From assembly GCA_020634625.1 (NCBI GenBank), contig JACKBJ010000019.1, forward strand, positions 1-64,000: a stretch of DNA of 64,000 nucleotides, written 5' to 3'. Positions within the stretch are counted from its first letter, which is position 1; each line of letters begins with the position of its first letter. The position numbers and the translations under genes were made by a program. The DNA comes from Caldilineae bacterium. GTDB lineage: Bacteria > Chloroflexota > Anaerolineae > Epilineales > Epilineaceae. Positions 25,575-33,606 of the stretch are shown in pieces. The notes under the pieces are model-generated. The model had not been told where the DNA came from and made no database searches. It was given only the letters and a program-made list of their open reading frames with translations.

Positions 25575-26579
25575 TCAATCGCGCATGAAGTGGCAGGTGT
25601 AGCCGCCCGGGTTCTTGACCAGGTAGTCCTGGTGGTAGTCCTCGGCCGGCGTGAAGGGTCCGGCCGGCAGGATCTGGGTGACGATCGGGCGCTTCCAACG
25701 GCCGCTGGCCTCGACCCGCGCCGTGACCGCCTCGGCAACGCGGCGCTGTTCCTCGTCGGCGTAGAAGATGGCCGAACGGTACTGCGAGCCGATGTCGTTG
25801 CCCTGGCGGTTGACCGTGGTCGGGTCGTGCATGCGGTAGAACCAGTCCTCGAGCAGCGTGGCCAGGCTCAGCCGGCTGGGGTCGAAGGTCACCCGCACCG
25901 ACTCGGCGTGGCCGGTGCGGCCACCGCGCACCTCCGGATAGGTCGGATCGGGCGTGTCTCCGCCGGCGTAGCCGACCTCGGTGTCGAGCACGCCGGGGAT
26001 CTCGCGCAGCAGCGCCTCCATGCCCCAGAAGCAGCCGCCGGCGATGACGATGGTCTCGTCGGGGAGCGGCTCGGCGGGCGCGCCGCCCATGCCCACCCAG
26101 GGCAGCTCGGCGGCGCCGGCCTTGGCCAGCCGCTCGTAGAGTTCGCCGACGTGCTGCATCGTGTGGCGCAGGCTGTAGAGCTGCAGCTCGAGCTTGGTCA
26201 TCGGCAGCCAGTCGAAGCCGGAGGGGGCCTCCAGGTCCAGCGTGGGCGTCAGGCGGTCGACCTCATCGCGGCAGACGGTCAGGTACTCCCGGATTTCGGC
26301 CTGGGTATAGGCCTCGCTGGCCACGAACTCGCCCTCCGGCAGCCAGGGCGGCCGGTCGAAGTGCGGAGCCTGCTCGCGGTGCTTCGGCCATGGCCGGAAG
26401 TCGGCCTCGGTCGGCTGCAGGTAGAAGTGCAGGTAGAACAGCGCGTGGTAGGCCACCTGCCAGCTGCGGTTGCGGTCCTCGGGCCGATCCCAGACGGCAT
26501 CCGGACAGGCCTCGACGGCCGCGGCCAGCATGTCCAGCGCGGCCTGGTACTGCGAGCGGATGATGCCAAGCACGTCCAT
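25575..26579 (-). CDS. DinB-like domain fused to peptide methionine sulfoxide reductase A
   Basis: The protein has 334 residues. The N-terminal ~155 residues are a DinB-like four-helix bundle with plausible metal-binding histidines (His45 in YHALFYLHFYL; His139 and His143 in LRHTMQHVGEL). Residues ~172-334 are a complete MsrA domain with nucleophile Cys183 in GGCFWGME, the GYAGG and GHAESVRVTFDP blocks, and NDIGSQYRSAIF. It ends GGYTCHFMRD, with a Cys329 that could act as resolving cysteine. MsrA repairs oxidised methionine; the DinB-like part may add thiol or metal chemistry. The start ATG at 26579 follows GGAGG. It diverges from the ketosynthase gene. Confidence 0.9.
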   Translation of the reverse strand: MDVLGIIRSQYQAALDMLAAAVEACPDAVWDRPEDRNRSWQVAYHALFYLHFYLQPTEADFRPWPKHREQAPHFDRPPWLPEGEFVASEAYTQAEIREYLTVCRDEVDRLTPTLDLEAPSGFDWLPMTKLELQLYSLRHTMQHVGELYERLAKAGAAELPWVGMGGAPAEPLPDETIVIAGGCFWGMEALLREIPGVLDTEVGYAGGDTPDPTYPEVRGGRTGHAESVRVTFDPSRLSLATLLEDWFYRMHDPTTVNRQGNDIGSQYRSAIFYADEEQRRVAEAVTARVEASGRWKRPIVTQILPAGPFTPAEDYHQDYLVKNPGGYTCHFMRD

Positions 26580-26599
26580 GCGCGGAGGACCTCCATCGG

Positions 26600-26629
26600 T
26601 TGACGGGCGCATCGCCCGGACGGTAGACT
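26600..26629 (+). promoter_or_regulatory. Promoter for the ketosynthase-like gene
   Basis: TTGACG (26600-26605) and TAGACT (26624-26629) are separated by 18 bp. The expected start, near 26636, gives a short leader before the ATG at 26666. Confidence 0.55.
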
Positions 26630-26665
26630 CGACGCGAACCAGACCCAAGTATACCGGGAGGCCCC

Positions 26666-27922
26666 ATGGACCTGCAGAACGTCGTCATCACCGGCGTCGG
26701 GCCGGTCAGCGCCATCGGCAGCGGGCGCGAAGCCTTCTGGTCGGCGCTGCGCTCCGGCCAGCCCGGCTTCGGGCCGATCACGCTCTGCGACACCGAGGGC
26801 CTCGAGAGCACCATCGCCGCCGAGGTCAAGGGCTTCGACCTGACCACCTACCTGCCCGAGGCCCGCGCCAGCGTGCGGCGCATGCCGCGCATGGTGCAGC
26901 TGACCCTGGCCGCCGCCGCGCTGGCCCTCGAGGACTCGGGCCTCGACCTGGACGGCTGCGGTCGCGACCGGGTCGGCGTGCACGTCGGCACCTCGATCGC
27001 CAACATCGCCACCAGCTTCGAGATGCGCGACGCCCTGCTCGAGTACCATCGCATCTCGGCCCACAGCGCCTTCTTCGGCTTCAACCACAGCGCCGCCTGC
27101 CTGACCAGCGCCACCTTCGACCTGCGCGGGCCGCTGCACACCACCTCCTCGGGCTGCAACTCGGGCTTGGACGCCCTGGGCGACGCGGCGCAGGACATCC
27201 GCCTGGGCGAGGCCGAGGCCATGCTGGTCATCGGCTCGGATTGCGAGGTGGTCCAGGAGATCGTCATGGCCCTGGCCAGGAGCGGCTCGCTGGCCACGCG
27301 TTACAACGACCGGCCGGCCATCGCCTCGCGGCCCTTCGACACCGAGCGTGACGGCAACGTCATCGGCGAGGGGGCCGGCGCGCTGCTGCTCGAGAGCGAG
27401 TCGCACGCCCGCCAGCGCGGCGCGCGGGTCTACGCCCGACTGGCCGCCTACCGCAGCGCCGCGGCCGGCTCGCACCGCGAGTACAGCCACGACGACCCCG
27501 ACCTGGACGTGGCACCCTGCGTGCGGGCCATGGGCGGCGCCGTCGGCGCGGCCGGCTGGCGCCCGGAGCAGGTGGATCTGGTCAACGCCAACGGCAGCGC
27601 CTCCAAGCTCTACGACCGACTCGAGGCCCAGGCCCTGGGCGAGCTCTTCGGCGCGCGCCTGCCCGAGCTGCCGCTGCACTCGATCAAGTCGATGCTGGGC
27701 CAGCACGGCGCCGGATCCAGCGCGCTGCAGGCCATCTCGGCCTGCCTGGCCATCGCCGAGGGCGAGGTGCCGCCGACCATCAACCACGACGCGCTCGACC
27801 CGGCCTGCGGGCCCCTGCAGGTGGTCACCCGGCTGCGCGCGATGCCCATCGAGCGCTGCCTGGTGCACGCCATCGGCATGGGCGGTTTCTACTATTCGGC
27901 GGCGGCCTTCGAGCGCGGCTGA
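26666..27922 (+). CDS. Atypical beta-ketoacyl synthase (FabF-like) with altered catalytic residues
   Basis: This 418-residue thiolase-fold protein is clearly related to FabF/KS-alpha enzymes. The acyl-accepting cysteine is kept (Cys164 in TSSGCNSG), as is the lysine of SIKSMLG. However, the first catalytic histidine (NAHGTxT in active enzymes) is Asn309 in VNANGSAS, and the second (KSMxGH) is Gln346 in KSMLGQHGAG, with a histidine one residue later. The triad is therefore Cys-Asn-Gln rather than Cys-His-His, so decarboxylative condensation is doubtful. An acyltransferase-like or chain-length-factor-like role is possible. No acyl carrier protein or ketoreductase gene is adjacent. The ATG at 26666 follows GGGAG. 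Its 3' end overlaps the convergent DUF2062 gene by 31 bp. Confidence 0.85.
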   Translation: MDLQNVVITGVGPVSAIGSGREAFWSALRSGQPGFGPITLCDTEGLESTIAAEVKGFDLTTYLPEARASVRRMPRMVQLTLAAAALALEDSGLDLDGCGRDRVGVHVGTSIANIATSFEMRDALLEYHRISAHSAFFGFNHSAACLTSATFDLRGPLHTTSSGCNSGLDALGDAAQDIRLGEAEAMLVIGSDCEVVQEIVMALARSGSLATRYNDRPAIASRPFDTERDGNVIGEGAGALLLESESHARQRGARVYARLAAYRSAAAGSHREYSHDDPDLDVAPCVRAMGGAVGAAGWRPEQVDLVNANGSASKLYDRLEAQALGELFGARLPELPLHSIKSMLGQHGAGSSALQAISACLAIAEGEVPPTINHDALDPACGPLQVVTRLRAMPIERCLVHAIGMGGFYYSAAAFERG

Positions 27923-28464
27923 TCGAGTGGCGTCGGGGCCTCGAGCGCGCCGAGCGCCGGGTCCGACGCGCCCGGCGCGCTGGCGGCCCGCCGCCGGTCG
28001 ACGCGGCGGACCAGGGGCAGCCAGGCCAGGTAGAGCAGCGGGGCCAGGAACAGGGCGACCGCGAGCCAGGCGCTGAAGGCGTGCAGCAGCGCCCAGCCCA
28101 GCTCGCCGGCCACCGCCAGCGGCCCGCGCTGGAAGACCGCCAGGATCTCGGTCCGGTCGAGGGGCAGCGGCGCGTGGCCCCAGAGTCGCTCGCCCAGCCG
28201 GATGAAGGGCAGGATCAAGAGCAGCTGCAGGGGCCAGACCATCCACAGACCGGCCTGCATCAGCGGCAGGTTGAGCCGCAGCCCCAGGGCGACCAGGGTG
28301 CTGGTGGTGACCGTGCTGCCGTAGACCGGGCTGATGCCGATGGTGTTGCCCAGGGCCAGGGTCAAGGCCACCTGCTCCGGCCGCAGGCTCTGGCGCAGGG
28401 CCTGGCCGAGCAGCTCGCGCAGGCGCCGGCCGGCCCTCCGGGGGTCGAGCTTCGATTCGCGCAT
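27892..28464 (-). CDS. DUF2062 domain membrane protein
   Basis: The protein has about 190 residues with the DUF2062 pattern: an amphipathic N-terminus (RELLGQALRQSLRPEQVALTLALGNTIGISPVYGSTV), several membrane helices (NLPLMQAGLWMVWPLQLLLILPFIRLGE; ALLHAFSAWLAVALFLAPLLYLAWLPLVRR) and a charged C-terminal tail. The function of the domain is unknown. The start is taken at ATG 28464; ATG 28485 would add seven residues, and neither has a clear ribosome-binding site. The last codons overlap the end of the ketosynthase gene on the other strand. Confidence 0.8.
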   Translation of the reverse strand: MRESKLDPRRAGRRLRELLGQALRQSLRPEQVALTLALGNTIGISPVYGSTVTTSTLVALGLRLNLPLMQAGLWMVWPLQLLLILPFIRLGERLWGHAPLPLDRTEILAVFQRGPLAVAGELGWALLHAFSAWLAVALFLAPLLYLAWLPLVRRVDRRRAASAPGASDPALGALEAPTPLDQPRSKAAAE

Positions 28465-28784
28465 GGCGGGTGACCATAGGCCCATTGGGCGCGGGGTCAA
28501 GCCCGGTCGATGCGGACGGAGCCGGCCGAGGCCCGCGCATGCACAGGATTGTGCAGCTTTTCGGTCCTCCGCGCGTGCGATCCGGGTGCGGAATCGGACC
28601 GATCGGTGCACCCTCAGCGTCGGTCTGGCCAAGACCCTCCGCCCGGCCAGGCCTGGGACTGGCCACCCAACCAGATCGGCTGCCGCCCGGCCGGCCGGCG
28701 CGCGCGATCGCGTCACCGGCGAGACTGATCGGAGCGAAGCGGTCGATGCCCCGACCTTCGTTCAATGTTGGAGGGGACGGAAGC
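28465..28784. other. 320-bp divergent intergenic region with palindrome
   Basis: This region separates the DUF2062 gene from the fix operon. It contains the palindrome TGCACA-GGAT-TGTGCA at 28540-28555, a plausible regulator site. I see no convincing promoter hexamers and no coding sequence; the frames that cross it have no ribosome-binding site and atypical composition. Confidence 0.5.
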
Positions 28785-29648
28785 ATGCACACCATCGTCG
28801 CCATCAAGCAGGTGCCGGACACCTCGAACGTCCGGATCAATCCCGAGACGGGCACCCTGATTCGCGAAGGGGTGCCGGCGATCATCAACCCCTACGACGT
28901 GCACGCCGTCGAGCTGGCGGTTCGGCTCAAGGAGCGCTTCGGCGGGCGGGTGACGGCGATCACCATGGGGCCGGCCGCCGCGGCCGAAGCCCTGGTCGAA
29001 TGCGTCGAGCAAGGCGTCGACCGGGGCATTCTGATCAGCGATCGGAAGTTCGCGGCGGCCGACACCCTGGCCACGTCCTATGTCCTGGGCAGCGCCATCG
29101 AGGCCTTGAACGCCGAGGACCCGGTGGATCTGCTGCTCTTCGGCCTGCAGGCCATCGACGGCGACACGGCCCAGGTGGGGCCCGGCGTGGCCACCCGGCT
29201 GGGCTTGCCCCTGATCAGCTACGCGCTGGGCCTGGAGTCCTTCGACCCGGTGGCGCGGCGGGCGGTCGTTCGGCGCAAGGCCGAGCGCGGCGTCGAGCGG
29301 CTCGAGACGCGGCTGCCGGCCCTCCTGACGGTCGAGAAGGAGGTGGCCGAGGTGGCCCGGGCGCCACTGCCCAACCTGATCCGCGCCGCTCGCTACCAGC
29401 CCGAGCTCTGGACGGCCGAGGCGCCGCTGCGCTTCGATCCGGACCATATCGGCATCAAGGGCTCGCCGACCATCGTCGGCCGGGCCTACACGCCCCCGCC
29501 CAAGACGCCGGGCGAACGGTTGCGGGTGGCCGAGCAGGGCCTGGCCGAGACCGTGAGCCAGGCCCTGGCGGCCATCCTGTCGGCCGGCGTGGTCGAGTCC
29601 CTCGGGCCGGTGCCGGTGACCCCGCAGCAGGAGGTGTCCCATGGCTGA
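28785..29648 (+). CDS. fixA: Electron transfer flavoprotein beta subunit, FixA type
   Basis: This 287-residue EtfB/FixA protein opens with MHTIVAIKQVPDTSNVRINPETGTL and contains the nucleotide-binding block (LLLFGLQAIDGDTAQVGPGVATRLGLP) and the conserved tail region KGSPTIVGRAYTPP. It forms a heterodimer with the next gene product and carries electrons in the FixABCX complex, which links NADH oxidation to quinone and ferredoxin-level acceptors. GGAGGGGA precedes the ATG at 28785. It overlaps fixB by eight bases. No nitrogen-fixation genes are visible, so the fix name denotes family and gene order, not nitrogen fixation. Confidence 0.93.
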   Translation: MHTIVAIKQVPDTSNVRINPETGTLIREGVPAIINPYDVHAVELAVRLKERFGGRVTAITMGPAAAAEALVECVEQGVDRGILISDRKFAAADTLATSYVLGSAIEALNAEDPVDLLLFGLQAIDGDTAQVGPGVATRLGLPLISYALGLESFDPVARRAVVRRKAERGVERLETRLPALLTVEKEVAEVARAPLPNLIRAARYQPELWTAEAPLRFDPDHIGIKGSPTIVGRAYTPPPKTPGERLRVAEQGLAETVSQALAAILSAGVVESLGPVPVTPQQEVSHG

Positions 29649-30672
29649 GCCCGGCGCCGGGCCCAAGATCTGGGTCTTCGTCGAACAAGACGGCGGCAGG
29701 GCCCATCCGGTCAGCTGGGAGCTGCTCGGCGCGGCGACCGGCTTGGCCGAGCAGCTCGCGGGCGGCGTGGTCGAGGCGGTGCTGCTCGGTCACGCCGTCC
29801 AGGCCATCGTGCCGGAGGCCTTCGCGTACGGCGCCGACCGGGTCTACTGCAGCGACGACCCGCTCCTGGCGCACTATCGCAACCTGCCCTATGCCATCGG
29901 CGTCAGCCAGCTGGTCCAGGCACACCAGCCGGAGATCTTTCTGGTCGGCGCCACCCACCTCGGCCGCGACCTGGCCAGCTCCATCGCCACGCGGGTCCGC
30001 ACCGGCCTGACGGCCGACTGCACCGAGCTGAGCATCGACCCCCAGCTGAAGATCCTGGCCGCCACCCGGCCGACCTTTGGCGGCAACCTGATGGCCACCA
30101 TCCTCTGCCGCCAGCGGCGGCCCCAGATGGCCACCGTCCGGCCGCGCGTGCTGCCCCTGCCCGAGCGTCAGCCCGGGCGCGTGGGCGAGCTGGTCCGGGC
30201 CGAGCTGGGCCTGCGCGAGGCGGACATGCCGGTCAGGCTGCTGGGCTTCGAGCCGGCGGCCGGCGGCGCCGACATCGAATACGCCGACGTGATCGTGGCC
30301 GGCGGCCGGGGCGTCGGTGGGCCGGAGGGCTTCGCCCGGCTGGCCGAGCTGGCCGAGGCCCTCGGCGGCGTGGTCGGCGCCAGTCGGCCGGTGGTCGACG
30401 CGGGCTGGATCGGCTACGAGCACCAGGTGGGGCAGACCGGCAAGACCGTCCGGCCCAAGCTCTACCTGGCCGCCGGCATCTCCGGCGCGGTGCAGCACCG
30501 GGTCGGCATGAGCGGCGCCGATTTCATCCTGGCCATCAACCGCGATCCCGAGGCCCCGATCTTCCAGGTGGCCGACCTGGGCATCGTCGGCGACGTGGCC
30601 GAGGTGGTCCCCGAGCTTATCCGCCAGCTTCGCGCAAGGACGGCCGGCGCGCAAGGAGGCAGCCATGCCTGA
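29641..30672 (+). CDS. fixB: Electron transfer flavoprotein alpha subunit, FixB type
   Basis: The protein has 343 residues. The N-terminal alpha/beta domain (IWVFVEQDGGRAHPVSWELLGAA) is followed by the FAD domain with GGRGVGGPEGF, VVDAGWIGYEHQVGQTGKTVRPKLYLAAGISGAVQH and ILAINRDPEAPIFQVADLGIVGD, the classical EtfA signature. It binds FAD and pairs with FixA. Its start overlaps the fixA stop, and its own end overlaps fixC by eight bases, which indicates tight translational coupling and a stoichiometric complex. Confidence 0.94.
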   Translation: MAEPGAGPKIWVFVEQDGGRAHPVSWELLGAATGLAEQLAGGVVEAVLLGHAVQAIVPEAFAYGADRVYCSDDPLLAHYRNLPYAIGVSQLVQAHQPEIFLVGATHLGRDLASSIATRVRTGLTADCTELSIDPQLKILAATRPTFGGNLMATILCRQRRPQMATVRPRVLPLPERQPGRVGELVRAELGLREADMPVRLLGFEPAAGGADIEYADVIVAGGRGVGGPEGFARLAELAEALGGVVGASRPVVDAGWIGYEHQVGQTGKTVRPKLYLAAGISGAVQHRVGMSGADFILAINRDPEAPIFQVADLGIVGDVAEVVPELIRQLRARTAGAQGGSHA

Positions 30673-31987
30673 CCCGAATGCGCAGCGCTACGACGCGATC
30701 GTCGTCGGCGGCGGACCGGCCGGTGTCTCGGCCGCCATCACCATGGCTCGCGAGGGCCTCGAGGTCATCCTGATCGAGCGCGGCCGCTTCGCCGGCGCCA
30801 AGAACTTCTTCGGCGGCGTGATGTACACCCGCGCGCTGGCCGAGGTCCTGCCCGATTTCCAGGCGCGCAAGCCGCCCTGGGAGCGGCCGGTGACCGAGCA
30901 GGGCTATTGGATGCTGGCGCCGGGAAGCGTGGTGCGCTTCATGCATGCCAGCCAGGCCTATAGGCAGGATCCGGCAGACGCCTACACCGTCCTGCGCGCA
31001 CGCTTCGATCCCTGGTTCGCCCAGCAAGCCGTCGATCTCGGCGCGCTGGTGGTGCCCAAGACCACCGTCGTCGCGCTGATCGAGGACGCGGACGGTCGCG
31101 TGATCGGCGTGCGCACCGACCGCCCGGCGGGCGAGGTCTTCGCGCCGATCGTGATCCTGGCCGAGGGCGTCAACAACCTGCTGACGCAGCGGCATGGGCT
31201 GGCCAAAGCCGACCTGCCGCCGCGCTTCGTGGCCCTCTCGGTCAAGCAGTACATCGGCCTGCCGGCCAAGGAGGTCAGCGCCCGCTTCGGCCTGGCCGGC
31301 ACCCAGGAGGGTCTGGCCATCGACATCTTCGGCGACGCCACGCTGGGCCTGCCCGGCACGGCCTTCCTGTACACCGACAAGGCCGGCATCTCGATCGGCG
31401 TCGGCCTGCTGCTCGAGGAGTTCGTCAAGCACGGCCTGCCGCCCTACGCGGTCCTCGAGCGCTTCAAGCGCCATCCGATCGTCGCGCCCTATCTCGAAGG
31501 CGGTGAGGCGCTGGAGTACGGGGCGCACCTGATTCCCGAACAGGGTTACGACCGCATGCCCGAGCTGGTGGCCGACGGGGTGCTGGTGGCCGGCGACGCG
31601 GCCGGCATGGTCGACGCCCTGCACCGCGAGGGCACCAACCTGGCCATGCTGGCCGGCAAGCTGGCCGGCGAGACGGCCGTCATGGCCCACCGCGCCGGCG
31701 ACTTCTCGGCTCGCTCGCTGGGACACTACCGTCGGGCCCTGGAGCAGAGCTTCGTGCTCAAGGATCTCAAGCAGTACCGGCGCATGACCGACTTCCTGGA
31801 CCGCAGCCCGCACTTCATGGGGACCTACTCGGGCCTGGTCAACGACGCCGCCCTGCGCTACTTCACCGCCCACGACCGGCCCAAGCGCGAGATGGAGCGG
31901 GAGATCGTCGGCCTCCTGCGCGACCGGCGCGGCTTCTTCGGGGTAGCCCAGGACCTGTATCAGCTCGTCCGCGGCATGAGGGGGTAG
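30665..31987 (+). CDS. fixC: FixC-type flavoprotein-quinone oxidoreductase
   Basis: This 440-residue FAD protein has the Rossmann motif DAIVVGGGPAGVSAA at the N-terminus, the GG-doublet-like region GRFAGAKNFFGGVMY, and the later DAAGMVDALHREGTNLAMLAGKLAGE block typical of ETF-quinone oxidoreductase and FixC. It is shorter than mitochondrial ETF-QO because the iron-sulphur domain is a separate gene (fixX, next). It should pass electrons from the FixAB flavins to the quinone pool at the membrane surface. It is coupled to fixB by an 8-bp overlap. Confidence 0.93.
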   Translation: MPDPNAQRYDAIVVGGGPAGVSAAITMAREGLEVILIERGRFAGAKNFFGGVMYTRALAEVLPDFQARKPPWERPVTEQGYWMLAPGSVVRFMHASQAYRQDPADAYTVLRARFDPWFAQQAVDLGALVVPKTTVVALIEDADGRVIGVRTDRPAGEVFAPIVILAEGVNNLLTQRHGLAKADLPPRFVALSVKQYIGLPAKEVSARFGLAGTQEGLAIDIFGDATLGLPGTAFLYTDKAGISIGVGLLLEEFVKHGLPPYAVLERFKRHPIVAPYLEGGEALEYGAHLIPEQGYDRMPELVADGVLVAGDAAGMVDALHREGTNLAMLAGKLAGETAVMAHRAGDFSARSLGHYRRALEQSFVLKDLKQYRRMTDFLDRSPHFMGTYSGLVNDAALRYFTAHDRPKREMEREIVGLLRDRRGFFGVAQDLYQLVRGMRG

Positions 31988-31991
31988 CGCG

Positions 31992-32327
31992 ATGAAGAAC
32001 GGACATGCCTGGACCCTCGACCCCGAGCAGCGCGCCAGCCTGCCGACGGTCAACGTGGACGACCTGCTGGTCGCCGTGAAGTACTACGTCGACGAGGCAC
32101 GGGCCCACGTTCGGATCCGCGATCAGGCCGTCTGCGCCGCCTGTGCCCAGCAGCCCTGCCTCGCGTTCTGCCCGGTACAGGTCTTCGCCCGGGACGCGCT
32201 GGGCGGGATCACCGTCGGCTACCAGGCCTGCCTCGAATGTGGCAGCTGCCGCATCGGCTGCCCCAACGCCAACGTCGACTGGCAGCTGCCTCGCGGCGGC
32301 TACGGCGTGGCCTACAAGTTCGGCTAG
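31992..32327 (+). CDS. fixX: FixX-type ferredoxin-like protein
   Basis: This 111-residue iron-sulphur protein has two cysteine clusters: CAACAQQPCLAFCP and CLECGSCRIGCP. The second is a clear 4Fe-4S motif (CxxCxxCxxxCP). The C-terminus NANVDWQLPRGGYGVAYKFG is the usual FixX ending. It starts four bases after the fixC stop and completes the FixABCX set. Confidence 0.93.
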   Translation: MKNGHAWTLDPEQRASLPTVNVDDLLVAVKYYVDEARAHVRIRDQAVCAACAQQPCLAFCPVQVFARDALGGITVGYQACLECGSCRIGCPNANVDWQLPRGGYGVAYKFG

Positions 32328-32340
32328 CGGGAGCACGATC

Positions 32341-32634
32341 ATGACCCTGCACGACGAGGAGATCCGCCAGATCGACCGGGCCGCCCTGGCGCTGAGCCAG
32401 GCCCTGGAGGCCTACGGCGCGGTGCTCGAGCCCTACCTGGACGACCATCTCGAGGTTCTGGCGGCCGAGCTGAAGCGCCTGCGCCGCGCTTTGCTGGGCC
32501 TCGAGATGGGCGTCCTGTACCAGGACTACGGCGCGCCGTCGGAGCTGCTGGAGCGCTTCACCCTGCGGCCGACGCTGCCGGTCGAGCAGGCGGCGGCCGC
32601 CGTTCACGAACGGTTGCACGGAGGCGGGGGCTGA
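32341..32634 (+). CDS. Small helical protein of unknown function, last gene of fix operon
   Basis: The protein has 97 residues and starts 13 bp after fixX; the ATG at 32341 follows GCGGGAG. The sequence is predicted to be almost entirely helical and charged (EEIRQIDRAALALSQALEAYGAVLEPYLDDHLEVLAAELKRLRRALLGLEMGVLYQDYG). There are no cysteines and no membrane segment. I recognise no family. Its position suggests an accessory or assembly factor for FixABCX, but this is inference from operon structure only. Confidence 0.7.
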   Translation: MTLHDEEIRQIDRAALALSQALEAYGAVLEPYLDDHLEVLAAELKRLRRALLGLEMGVLYQDYGAPSELLERFTLRPTLPVEQAAAAVHERLHGGGG

Positions 32635-32676
32635 CCTGGCGCCGGGCGTCCGCGTGCCCGGCGCCAGCCGACACGG

Positions 32677-32705
32677 CTGACCGATCGGCGAAGCTGGGCT
32701 AGAAT
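32677..32705 (+). promoter_or_regulatory. Promoter for serB-serA
   Basis: CTGACC (32677-32682) and TAGAAT (32700-32705) are spaced by exactly 17 bp, about 48 bp upstream of the ATG at 32753. Confidence 0.55.
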
Positions 32706-32752
32706 CGATCGGGCTGGTCCCGCGCGCCACGCCGCCCTCGGACTCTCGCCCC

Positions 32753-33604
32753 ATGCCCACCATGCCGCCGGCCTGGCCGGTCTCGAAGCTGGTCATCTTC
32801 GACTGCGACAGCACGCTCTCGACCATCGAGGGCATCGACGTCCTGGCGCGGATGGCCGGGCGCGAGCAGGACGTGGCCGTGATGACCAAGCGGGCCATGG
32901 AGGGCGACCTGCCGCTGGAGAGCGTCTACGGCGAGCGCCTGGTGCTGACCCGGCCCAGCCAGGCCCAGGTCCAGGCCATCGCGCAGCAGTACCGCGAGAC
33001 CGTCATCGCCGACGCGCGGGCGGTCATCGATGCCCTGCAGGCCCTGGGCTGCCTGGTCTTCATCGTCTCGGGCGGCCTGATCGAGCCGGTGCGCGACTTC
33101 GGGCGCTGGCTGGGCTTGCCGCGCGAGCACATCTTCGCCGTGTCGATGGCCTACGATCAGCTGGCCGGGCGCTGGTGGCGCTACTGGGACCGGCACGGCG
33201 AGGACCGTCCCGGCGCGGCCTACCTGGCCTTGGAGCCGGGGCCGCTGACGGCCAGCTACGGCAAGAACGCCGTCATCGCCGCCATCCGGCATCGCCATCC
33301 CGGCCGGGCGCTCATGGTGGGCGACGGGCTTTCGGACCTCGAGGCAGCCGGCGACGTGGAGCTCTTCGTTGGCTTCGGCGGCGTGGCCTATCGCCAGCGG
33401 GTGGCCGAGGCCTCGCCGGTCTACATCCGCTCGGCCCACCTCTCGCCGATCCTGCCGCTGGCCCTGGGTCGCGCCGGCAAGGCGCCGCGCTATGCCTCGC
33501 TCTGGACCGACGGCGTCGGTCGCGTCGCCGATGGCGAGGTCACCTTCGGCGACGCCGATCTGCGGCGCGACTTCCTGGCGGCGATGCGCCGCGCGGGGGC
33601 TTGA
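32753..33604 (+). CDS. HAD-family phosphatase, SerB-like
   Basis: This 283-residue HAD phosphatase has nucleophile Asp17 and Asp19 in FDCDSTLSTIEG, the signature of phosphoserine phosphatase. Motif II (FIVSGGLIEPV), a catalytic lysine region (YGKNAVIAAI) and motif III (MVGDGLSDLEAA) follow in order. The C-terminal ~55 residues are an extension of unknown role. The adjacent gene, whose start lies three bases past this stop, encodes a phosphoglycerate-dehydrogenase-like protein. Together they would supply the first and last steps of serine synthesis, with SerC elsewhere. The confidence reflects the substrate assignment. Confidence 0.85.
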   Translation: MPTMPPAWPVSKLVIFDCDSTLSTIEGIDVLARMAGREQDVAVMTKRAMEGDLPLESVYGERLVLTRPSQAQVQAIAQQYRETVIADARAVIDALQALGCLVFIVSGGLIEPVRDFGRWLGLPREHIFAVSMAYDQLAGRWWRYWDRHGEDRPGAAYLALEPGPLTASYGKNAVIAAIRHRHPGRALMVGDGLSDLEAAGDVELFVGFGGVAYRQRVAEASPVYIRSAHLSPILPLALGRAGKAPRYASLWTDGVGRVADGEVTFGDADLRRDFLAAMRRAGA

Positions 33605-33606
33605 AC

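Noticed and set aside
28785..32634. Nitrogen-fixation cluster
   Set aside because: The fixABCX-type genes are present, but no nif gene is in the window, and such operons occur widely in non-fixing bacteria.
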